From positions 1-5,346 of the forward strand of contig PWNO01000188.1 of the NCBI GenBank assembly GCA_003557765.1: DNA of 5,346 bases, in the 5' to 3' direction. Within the stretch, counting starts at the first letter, position 1; each line of letters opens with the position of its first letter. A model generated the notes under the pieces. It searched no databases. It saw only the letters and a list, made by a program, of their open reading frames with translations, and was not told the origin of the DNA. Positions 1 to 5,346 of this stretch are shown in pieces. Made by a program: the position numbers and the translations under genes. Origin of the DNA: Bacteroidales bacterium. GTDB lineage: Bacteria > Bacteroidota > Bacteroidia > Bacteroidales > UBA7960.

Positions 1-662
1 AAGGTCGACATTTTTTCACGGGCTTCCTGCCTGCTGCCACCCCATTGCATGGTTGCATCCTGTTGCATCTGTTGTCCGGAAGGATGCCCGGTACCACCGG
101 AAGCACCTGCAAATTGGCCGGCAAGGGCTGCAAGCACATCCTTTTTGGTGATGCGCTTACCATCCGGACGTATTTTCCCGAAGTCCACGTGAATGCCCTG
201 ATCTTCCATCAGTTTACGGGCCTGTGGTGAAAAAGTGATTCCAGCACCATCCTCCTTTGTGCCTGCTTGCTGATCCGTGCCCCCGTCAGATTTAGGCGTG
301 CTTTCTTTTTTTTCAGCATCAGGTCGTTTCCTTTCCTCTGCAGGCTGTTCAACCTTTGTTTCATCTTCTTCACGGGTGGCTGGCTCTTTTTGCTTAGCTG
401 ATTCTTTCTTCCGGGAAGGAGCTTTTGCATCCGTGTCAATTTCACCAATGATCTTGCCTGGCTCCACCGTCGTGCCTTCGTCTACGATGATGGTGATTTT
501 TCCTGCCTCGTCAGCGTTGATGGTCAATGTGGCCTTGTCTGAATCAATTTCAGCAATCTCCTGATCCTTATCTACCCATGTACCATCTTCAACCAGCCAA
601 CGTGCCAGTTCAACCTGTGTTATTGATTCGCCCGCTTCGGGAACCCTGATCTCTAATGCCAT
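1..662 (-). CDS. odhB: Dihydrolipoyllysine succinyltransferase, E2 of 2-oxoglutarate dehydrogenase (partial, 3' end outside window)
   Basis: This is the E2 core of the 2-oxoglutarate dehydrogenase complex, which moves the succinyl group from E1 through a lipoyl arm to CoA in the cytoplasm. I translated it from ATG at 662 and found 220 open codons to the window edge. Residues 1-75 are a lipoyl domain (start MALEIRVPEAGESI, lipoyl-lysine K43 in EIDSDKAT). Residues about 80-138 are a linker very rich in Lys and Glu. Residues about 143-181 are a peripheral subunit-binding domain (SPQARKLMEDQGI, then RITKKDVLAAL). Residues 212-219 (QEAREKMS) look like the entry to the acyltransferase domain, whose HxxxD active site lies outside. 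The gene follows odhA on the same strand after 77 bp and I see no TAnnTTTG box of its own, so it is probably co-transcribed. The E2 identity is firm. The choice of succinyl- over acetyltransferase rests mainly on the odhA neighbour and the single lipoyl domain. Confidence 0.93.
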   Translation of the reverse strand, partial: MALEIRVPEAGESITQVELARWLVEDGTWVDKDQEIAEIDSDKATLTINADEAGKITIIVDEGTTVEPGKIIGEIDTDAKAPSRKKESAKQKEPATREEDETKVEQPAEERKRPDAEKKESTPKSDGGTDQQAGTKEDGAGITFSPQARKLMEDQGIHVDFGKIRPDGKRITKKDVLAALAGQFAGASGGTGHPSGQQMQQDATMQWGGSRQEAREKMST

Positions 663-695
663 AAGTTACATATTTTGATGTCGGTGTGTTATGTA

Positions 696-727
696 TGTCA
701 AAAGGTCGAAATGTCGAAAAGTCTGGG
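696..727. repeat. 8-bp tandem repeat in the odhA-odhB spacer
   Basis: Three consecutive octamers, TGTCAAAA (696-703), GGTCGAAA (704-711) and TGTCGAAA (712-719), follow the pattern NGTCRAAA. A decayed fourth unit, AGTCTGGG, follows at 720-727. Read on the transcribed minus strand they are T-rich units of the form TTTCGACN. They occupy about 30 of the 77 bp between the odhA stop and the odhB start. I see no promoter or strong hairpin in the rest of the spacer. Confidence 0.75.
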
Positions 728-739
728 TTTGCGGCTTTC

Positions 740-3538
740 TCAGTCACCCAAATCCGGTTCCAGATGGCTGATGCATAGTTGCTTGCATTCGCTGCATACG
801 TTGTCGCAATCGCACGCTTCAAAAGATTTTTCCACAATTTTTTGTTGCTGCAACTGGTGGAATTTGCTGGATCCGCTGGCCGGGCTGGCACTTAAAGGTC
901 TTGCAATGTTGCTGAGTGAAAAACCGCCCAGGTTCAGGGCCATAAATGGCCATGCACCCATGTTTTGCGGCTCTTCCTGTACCCAGATCCATTTTTTTGC
1001 CTTGCCATATTTCTTTCTGACCTGCTGCAGCTCCTTTTCCGGAATGGGATACAACTGTTCCAGCCTGACAATCGCTGTTTGGTTAAACCCTTTTTGTTGC
1101 TGATGCGCCTTGAGGTCATAATATACTTTGCCGCTGCAGAGGATGACCCGCTCAATGACTTCCGGGTTTGCCTGATCGTCATCGATCAGTGGCAGGAATT
1201 GCCCATTGGCGAGCTCTTCCATGGACGAAACGCATTCCGGGTGCCGCAACAAGCTTTTGGGTGTGAATACGACCAGTGGTTTTCTGAAAGGGCGTTTCAT
1301 CTGGCGGCGAAGCAGGTGGAAAAAATTTGCCGGAGTTGTACAGTTGGCTACCTGGATGTTGTTTTCAGCACAGGCACTCAGAAAACGCTCGATGCGCGCA
1401 CTGGAGTGTTCCGGGCCTTGCCCCTCGTATCCGTGGGGCAGCAACATCACCAACCCGTTTTGCACCTTCCATTTTTCCTCGGCACTGGCCAGGAATTGGT
1501 CTATGATGATTTGTGCCCCATTGTTAAAGTCACCAAACTGTGCCTCCCAGATTACCAGCTTGTTGGGGCCTGCCATCGCATATCCATACTCGAAGCCGAG
1601 CACCCCGTATTCAGAGAGGATCGAATTATAGATTTCAAATGGTGCCTGTTGGTCACCAACCTGATTCAGTGGTACATATTCTTCTTCAGAGTCTTCGATC
1701 TTGAGCACGGCGTGCCGGTGGCTGAAGGTGCCCCGTTCTACATCCTGCCCGGTGATGCGCACGGGGAAACCCTCCTCCAACAAGGTGGCATAAGCGAGCG
1801 TTTCGCCAATGGCCCAGTCGGCCTTTTGTTCCCGGGTGATCATATGCTGCCGGTCACGCATTAGTTTGACCGTTTTTCGGAAAAAGTTTTTCCCTTCAGG
1901 CAGGCTGGTGACTTTTTCGGCAATTGCAGTCAGCTTGAGGAGGTCATAAGTGGTGTCTGCATGCTGGTGCGTGTCTTCCGGTCTGGCCCGCGGAATGTCT
2001 TTCCAGGTATTGGCCAGGAAAGGATCGATATCACCTTTCTCAATTTGCTTGCCGATTTCCAGTTCCTTGCTGAGGATGTCATCAAATTGTTGCTGAATGT
2101 CCCTGACTTCCTCCGGGGTGATCTGTTCATGCTGCTGTAGTTTCTGGATGTATATGGAGGCTGGGTCCGGATGTTTTTCAATGATCTTGTAGAGGATGGG
2201 TTGTGTAAACCGAGGTTCATCACTTTCGTTGTGACCATATTTTCGATAAGAGAGCAGGTCGATGAAGACATCGCGCTGAAACCGCTGCCGGAACTCCATG
2301 GCGAGTTCCAGGGTGTATACCACGGCTTCTACGTCATCGCCGTTGACGTGAAAGATGGGCGCCTGAATGGTTTTTGCCACATCTGTGCAATAGGTGCTGG
2401 AACGGCCGTCCAGGTAGTTTGTCGTAAACCCGAGCTGGTTGTTGATCACCAGGTGGATGCTGCCCCCCGTGTTGAAGCCGGGCAATCCCGACATCTGGAG
2501 CACCTCATATACCACACCCTGACCAGCAATGGAAGCGTCTCCGTGAATGAGTATCGGGGCCAGCTTCTTGTGATCTCCATCGTGTTTAAGGTCAATCTTG
2601 GCGCGGGAAATCCCTTCCATCACCGGATCCACCGCCTCCAGGTGACTGGGGTTGGGTGCAATGCTCAGGTTTACTGTTTTTCCATTGCGCGTGGTGGTTT
2701 CCAGGGTACATCCCAAATGGTATTTTACATCGCCCAACAGGGTTTCTTCGGCATAGGCCTTACCTTCAAATTCGCTGAATATCTGCCGGTAAGGCTTGCG
2801 CAGGATATTGCCAAGCACATTCAGGCGGCCGCGATGCGCCATGCCCAACACATATTCTTCGATCCCCAGGGACGCCCCATGCTCAATGGCCGCATCCAAG
2901 GCAGGAATGAGGGTTTCACATCCTTCCAGCGAGAAACGTTTCTGGCCAGGGAAACGCTTGCGGATAAAATGCTCGAAGTTTACCGCTTCGATCAGCTTAA
3001 TGAGGACCTGCTTCTTCTTGCCAAGGTCAAAAGAAGGCATGTTCTTGGTGCCTTCCATGCGCTGCTGTAACCATTCCACAATTTCAGGCGAACGGATATA
3101 CATATATTCCGCACCGATGCTTTGACAATAGGTCTGCTGCAAGTGGTCTATGATCGTTTTGAGCTTGCTTTTCCCAATACCCAGTTCGGTTCCTGCCTGG
3201 AAACTTTTGTCCATGTCGCTGTCTTGCAGTCCGAAGTTCTGGTGGTCAAGCGTGGGGAAATACCGCCTGCGCGTGCGTACCGGGTTGGTCTTCGTAAACA
3301 GATGTCCGCGCTCGCGGTAGGCATTGATCAGGTTGACCACATGAAATTCGCTCCTGAAAGCCAGAGCTTCCTTTTCCTTGCTGGTGTCGGACTCCGGGTA
3401 ATGCGTTTTTGCGAAAGCAAAACCATCGAAAAACTGACGCCAGCCCGGATCAATCTGATCAGGGGCCTCCAAATACTCCTGGTAAATGGCATCTAACTGC
3501 TCCGGGCTTATATTATTCAGATATGAAAAGGTATCCAT
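740..3538 (-). CDS. odhA: 2-oxoglutarate dehydrogenase E1 component (thiamine diphosphate-dependent)
   Basis: E1 decarboxylates 2-oxoglutarate and passes the succinyl group to the E2 lipoyl arm, in the TCA cycle. The protein has 932 residues, the usual size. Residues 1-40 (MDTFSYLNN, then DPGWRQFFDGF) are the N-terminal segment typical of E1o. The thiamine-binding domain covers about 175-450, with GMAHRGRLNVL (H235), NPSHLE (H299), HGDA (D334), INNQ (N366/N367) and YGHNESDEP. These match the E. coli SucA active-site histidines, Asp and Asn as I recall them. The transketolase-like pyrimidine domain is about 572-770 (GQDVERGTFSHRHAVL at 597-612) and the C-terminal domain about 773-905. I chose ATG at 3538 because the in-frame TTG at 3571 adds 11 residues that do not look like the family. 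The last 24 residues are odd: C909, C911, C915, C918, C922 and H925 form a cysteine-rich tail. odhB lies downstream, and a TPR/sirtuin pair is divergent. Confidence 0.97.
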   Translation of the reverse strand: MDTFSYLNNISPEQLDAIYQEYLEAPDQIDPGWRQFFDGFAFAKTHYPESDTSKEKEALAFRSEFHVVNLINAYRERGHLFTKTNPVRTRRRYFPTLDHQNFGLQDSDMDKSFQAGTELGIGKSKLKTIIDHLQQTYCQSIGAEYMYIRSPEIVEWLQQRMEGTKNMPSFDLGKKKQVLIKLIEAVNFEHFIRKRFPGQKRFSLEGCETLIPALDAAIEHGASLGIEEYVLGMAHRGRLNVLGNILRKPYRQIFSEFEGKAYAEETLLGDVKYHLGCTLETTTRNGKTVNLSIAPNPSHLEAVDPVMEGISRAKIDLKHDGDHKKLAPILIHGDASIAGQGVVYEVLQMSGLPGFNTGGSIHLVINNQLGFTTNYLDGRSSTYCTDVAKTIQAPIFHVNGDDVEAVVYTLELAMEFRQRFQRDVFIDLLSYRKYGHNESDEPRFTQPILYKIIEKHPDPASIYIQKLQQHEQITPEEVRDIQQQFDDILSKELEIGKQIEKGDIDPFLANTWKDIPRARPEDTHQHADTTYDLLKLTAIAEKVTSLPEGKNFFRKTVKLMRDRQHMITREQKADWAIGETLAYATLLEEGFPVRITGQDVERGTFSHRHAVLKIEDSEEEYVPLNQVGDQQAPFEIYNSILSEYGVLGFEYGYAMAGPNKLVIWEAQFGDFNNGAQIIIDQFLASAEEKWKVQNGLVMLLPHGYEGQGPEHSSARIERFLSACAENNIQVANCTTPANFFHLLRRQMKRPFRKPLVVFTPKSLLRHPECVSSMEELANGQFLPLIDDDQANPEVIERVILCSGKVYYDLKAHQQQKGFNQTAIVRLEQLYPIPEKELQQVRKKYGKAKKWIWVQEEPQNMGAWPFMALNLGGFSLSNIARPLSASPASGSSKFHQLQQQKIVEKSFEACDCDNVCSECKQLCISHLEPDLGD

Positions 3539-3587
3539 GTCGTTGTTGTAAATAGGTTGATGGTGCTTCAAATAGGTGAACAGTAAA

Positions 3588-3608
3588 TTATCCCATAATA
3601 AGGAATAA
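3588..3608. other. Imperfect 7-bp inverted repeat in the odhA leader
   Basis: TTATCCC (3588-3594) and GGAATAA (3602-3608) are inverted copies with one mismatch across a 7-bp AT-rich spacer. The site lies between the candidate odhA promoter and the odhA start, so it could be an operator or a weak leader hairpin. The region is AT-rich, so chance is a real alternative. Confidence 0.25.
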
Positions 3609-3631
3609 CTTAAGCCATGCTATATTATATA

Positions 3632-3639
3632 CAAAATTA
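3632..3639 (-). promoter_or_regulatory. Candidate -7 box for odhA
   Basis: On the minus strand this reads TAATTTTG, an exact fit to the Bacteroidota -7 consensus TAnnTTTG. Transcription would begin near 3626, giving a leader of about 90 nt before the odhA ATG at 3538. No clear TTTG is seen 19-21 bp upstream (the sequence there is TAAA-like), so the -33 half is weak or absent. It is the only such box I found upstream of odhA. Confidence 0.45.
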
Positions 3640-3664
3640 GCCTAAAAAATGTTCTGTACTTTAC

Positions 3665-3696
3665 TTTGTTCCTGATGGAATTATCTTTTATATTTG
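3665..3696 (+). promoter_or_regulatory. Bacteroidota-type promoter for the TPR-sirtuin unit
   Basis: TTTG at 3665-3668 and TATATTTG at 3689-3696 are separated by 20 bp. This fits the -33 TTTG / -7 TAnnTTTG pattern and spacing known for the primary sigma factor of Bacteroidota. The expected start of transcription is near 3701-3704, leaving a leader of only about 12-15 nt before the ATG at 3716. No Shine-Dalgarno sequence is present, as is common in this phylum. Confidence 0.7.
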
Positions 3697-3715
3697 ACGC
3701 TAAATTAACATAAGT

Positions 3716-4390
3716 ATGGCAAAATCATCCGGTAAAAAACAACCAACAAAACTGGAAAGTGCCTGGGACAGCTTCTACAAGGGAAAGTATGATGATGCAC
3801 TGCATCTGTTTGATGAATTGACCGGCAGCGGAAAAAAGGAAGAAGCCATTTATGGCCGTGCTTGCGCACTATTTCGAATTGCCGATTACGAAGGTGCAAT
3901 GAATGACCTGAACGGACTAATCAGGAACTACCCGGACAACATGACCTATTTGCATACCCGTGCCCTGGTACATGGCGCCAATGAAGATTATGAAAAAGCG
4001 ATCAGGGACCTGCATAAGGTGTTGAAGCATGCACCTGATAACAGCGAGGCACTTTGTGACCTCGGCGGTGTTTACCTCGTAAATGCGGAGTATCAATCAG
4101 CACGTGATCTTTTTGAGAAGGCCGCCGATCGCGACAAGACCTGTGCCTGTGCCTGGTATGGTAAGGGTGTTGCTTCGCTTTACCTGAAGGAATATAAAAA
4201 GGCTACCGAATATCTCAATATTGCCGTCAAATTAGACAAAAAGCATGCAGCAGCTTATATGGCAAGGGCCGAAGCAGCTTTCTCCAGCAATCAGAAAAAA
4301 GCCGCAGCAAAAGACCTTAAAAAGGCCATGAGCCTCGACAAGGACTTGAGAACCCTCCTGGATGAGCACCTGAAGGATCATCCAGGTTGA
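3716..4390 (+). CDS. TPR-repeat protein of unknown function
   Basis: A 224-residue protein built almost wholly of tetratricopeptide repeats, which form helical-hairpin scaffolds for protein binding. There is no signal peptide or membrane segment, so it is probably cytoplasmic. After a basic N-terminus (MAKSSGKKQPTK), I see about six repeats at residues 13-39, 43-74, 75-108, 109-141, 145-175 and 178-208. They show the usual W/Y-G-A-A-P pattern, for example DYEKAIRDLHKVLKHAPDN at 91-109 and EYKKATEYLNIAVKLDKKH at 159-177. A Lys-rich C-terminal helix closes the fold. No enzyme motif is visible. The start is set by the ATG just after a good promoter. A sirtuin gene follows 39 bp later on the same strand, so the two are probably co-transcribed and may act together, but no partner can be named from sequence alone. 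Confidence 0.92.
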   Translation: MAKSSGKKQPTKLESAWDSFYKGKYDDALHLFDELTGSGKKEEAIYGRACALFRIADYEGAMNDLNGLIRNYPDNMTYLHTRALVHGANEDYEKAIRDLHKVLKHAPDNSEALCDLGGVYLVNAEYQSARDLFEKAADRDKTCACAWYGKGVASLYLKEYKKATEYLNIAVKLDKKHAAAYMARAEAAFSSNQKKAAAKDLKKAMSLDKDLRTLLDEHLKDHPG

Positions 4391-4429
4391 TCGTCACCAA
4401 TGCAATGTGATATCAAAACCAGCAATACC

Positions 4430-5125
4430 ATGTCAAACAAGCGAATTGTAGTATTGACAGGCGCCGGTGTCAGCGCCGAAAGTGGGATTAAAACCTTCAG
4501 AGACAGCGGAGGTCTCTGGGAGGAATATGACATCATGGACGTGGCAACCCCCGAGGCATGGGAGCGAAATCAGGACCTGGTGCTTGAGTTTTACAATCAG
4601 CGACGGAAACAGCTATATGAAGTAGAGCCCAATGATGCCCATTTTGCACTGGCCGAACTGGAAAAGGATTTTGATGTACGTATCATCACGCAAAACGTGG
4701 ATGACCTGCATGAGCGGGCCGGCTCCACACATGTCATGCACTTGCACGGCGAGTTGAAGAAAGTGCGGTCGTCGGTCGACGAAAACCTGGTCCATGAACT
4801 GCAAGGCTGGGAGCTGAAGCCGGGCGACAAGTGCGAGCTGGGGTCCCAACTGCGTCCGCATATCGTGTGGTTTGGTGAACCGGTGCCGATGATTCCTGCA
4901 GCCGCCGATTTATCCAATACTGCAGACATCTACGTGATTATTGGCACCTCACTTAACGTGTATCCGGCGGCCAGCCTGGTCAGCTATGTGCGTCCCGGGG
5001 TGCCGGTGTACCTGATCGACCCCGGCGACGTGAATGTGGGACATATCGCCGGTGTTCGCGTAATCAAAGACAAGGCAAGCAGCGGTACCAGGCGGCTTGT
5101 GGAAGAACTTAGGAGGCAAGGTTAA
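4430..5125 (+). CDS. cobB: Sir2-family NAD-dependent protein deacylase (CobB-like, SIRT5-type)
   Basis: Sirtuins use NAD+ to remove acyl groups from protein lysines, releasing nicotinamide and O-acyl-ADP-ribose. The 231-residue protein is a near-minimal catalytic core. The NAD site is seen in GAGVSAESGIKTFRDSGG (11-28), QNVDD (88-92) and GTSLNVYPA (172-180). The catalytic base is H106 in HLHGEL. Y55 and R58 (FYNQRR) match the Tyr/Arg pair that binds the succinyl carboxylate in E. coli CobB and human SIRT5, so desuccinylase activity is likely. The small zinc domain is altered: where E. coli CobB has cysteines, this protein has VRSS (112-115) and DKCELGSQLRPH (133-144), leaving one cysteine, C135. 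I chose ATG at 4430 because the ATG at 4400 adds ten residues before the normal MSNKRIVVLTGAG start. The stop codon lies inside a hexamer repeat. Confidence 0.93.
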   Translation: MSNKRIVVLTGAGVSAESGIKTFRDSGGLWEEYDIMDVATPEAWERNQDLVLEFYNQRRKQLYEVEPNDAHFALAELEKDFDVRIITQNVDDLHERAGSTHVMHLHGELKKVRSSVDENLVHELQGWELKPGDKCELGSQLRPHIVWFGEPVPMIPAAADLSNTADIYVIIGTSLNVYPAASLVSYVRPGVPVYLIDPGDVNVGHIAGVRVIKDKASSGTRRLVEELRRQG

Positions 5126-5141
5126 GGTTAAGGTTGAGGTT
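5118..5141 (+). repeat. Hexamer tandem repeat spanning the sirtuin stop codon
   Basis: Four consecutive hexamers: AAGGTT at 5118, 5124 and 5130, then GAGGTT at 5136. The array begins in the last two codons of the sirtuin gene, and its stop codon TAA (5123-5125) bridges units one and two. Read in the sirtuin frame, any extra unit would add another stop rather than lengthen the protein. Confidence 0.8.
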
Positions 5142-5151
5142 GGGTGCTTGG

Positions 5152-5172
5152 AGTATGCAGTAAGCAGTAAAA
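5152..5172 (+). repeat. Heptamer tandem repeat (AGTAWGC type)
   Basis: AGTATGC (5152-5158), AGTAAGC (5159-5165) and AGTAAAA (5166-5172) are three head-to-tail heptamers, the last one decayed. They lie 10 bp after the hexamer array and are unrelated to it in sequence. Confidence 0.65.
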
Positions 5173-5211
5173 AGGTTACCTGAGGATTTTGTGATGGGAT
5201 TGGTGATGCGA

Positions 5212-5245
5212 GGGGTTGCTGGGTTAAAGGGTTTAGGGCTTGGGG
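5212..5245 (+). other. G-quadruplex motif downstream of the sirtuin gene
   Basis: G-runs at 5212-5215, 5221-5223, 5229-5231, 5236-5238 and 5242-5245 are separated by loops of 5, 5, 4 and 3 bases. This satisfies the standard pattern of four runs of at least three G with loops of 1-7. The G-rich strand is the coding strand of the sirtuin, so the structure could also form in read-through mRNA. Folding is inferred from the pattern only. Confidence 0.6.
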
Positions 5246-5262
5246 CTTGAAGTTTGAGGTTG
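5221..5262 (+). repeat. Degenerate G-rich heptamer repeat
   Basis: Six heptamers in register, GGGTTAA, AGGGTTT, AGGGCTT, GGGGCTT, GAAGTTT and GAGGTTG, share a G-rich start and a TT near the end. The surrounding 5126-5346 has no credible gene on either strand. After 5262 I see only G-rich single-copy sequence, with a weak 5-bp inverted repeat TCGGG/CCCGA at 5308-5328 and no terminator with a U-run. Confidence 0.6.
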
Positions 5263-5346
5263 AGCGGCAGCGGAGTCCCAAAAGCGAAGTGATAGGGAGT
5301 TGAATTTCGGGGTTTGCGGGTTCCCGATGGCTTGAAAAGATCTGGG

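Noticed and set aside
965..1864. Long plus-strand open frame of 299 codons opposite odhA
   Set aside because: It is wholly antisense to conserved E1 sequence, resembles no family I recognise, and has no promoter or start context. It is a shadow of odhA.
2171..3070. Second plus-strand open frame of 299 codons opposite odhA
   Set aside because: Also fully antisense to conserved thiamine-binding domain sequence. The equal length to the other frame is a coincidence.
3536..3571. Upstream TTG start for odhA adding 11 residues
   Set aside because: The added residues do not match the family, while MDTFSYLNN at 3538 is the typical E1 beginning in this phylum.
4376..4392. GATCA/TGATC inverted repeat around the TPR stop codon as a terminator
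   Set aside because: The stem is only 5 bp with no T-run after it, and the sirtuin gene follows at once, so termination here is unlikely.
4400..4429. Upstream ATG start for the sirtuin adding ten residues
   Set aside because: The extra residues are not sirtuin-like and MSNKRIVVLTGAG is a normal start. It cannot be fully excluded, because neither start has a ribosome-binding site.
5118..5262. CRISPR array or integron-type attachment site
   Set aside because: The units are 6-7 bp with no spacers between them and no long palindromic repeat, so neither fits.
4949..5281. Minus-strand open frame across the sirtuin end and the repeat region
   Set aside because: Its N-terminal half is translated repeat sequence and the rest is antisense to the sirtuin. 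No family resemblance is seen.

Overview
The window looks like chromosomal DNA from a member of the Bacteroidota. The protein sequences read as that phylum's versions of their families. The TPR gene has a promoter matching the Bacteroidota -33 TTTG / -7 TAnnTTTG pattern. The gene starts lack Shine-Dalgarno sequences, and the spacers hold short degenerate G- or T-rich tandem repeats of a kind I associate with this phylum. I cannot assign a genus. I see no phage, insertion sequence, CRISPR or rRNA/tRNA signal, so this is mostly core metabolism.

Minus strand, right to left: odhA (sucA-type E1 of 2-oxoglutarate dehydrogenase, 3538 down to 740), then a 77-bp spacer with an 8-bp tandem repeat, then odhB (E2 succinyltransferase, from 662). 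odhB runs off the left edge just as its catalytic domain begins. Together they encode the complex that converts 2-oxoglutarate to succinyl-CoA in the TCA cycle. The E3 dihydrolipoyl dehydrogenase is not in the window.

Positions 3539-3715 form a divergent promoter region. Plus strand, left to right: a cytoplasmic TPR-repeat protein of unknown function (3716-4390), then 39 bp later a Sir2-family NAD-dependent protein deacylase (4430-5125). The sirtuin has the Tyr/Arg pair typical of desuccinylases but has lost the zinc-binding cysteines. From 5118 to the right edge the DNA is non-coding. It holds tandem hexamer and heptamer tracts and a canonical G-quadruplex motif.

The main points for a second look are a cysteine-rich C-terminal tail on OdhA, the zinc-less but desuccinylase-like sirtuin divergent from the succinyl-CoA-producing complex, and the repeat/G-quadruplex region after the sirtuin. 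I did not find a clear new multi-gene system. The OdhA tail is the most unusual coding feature.
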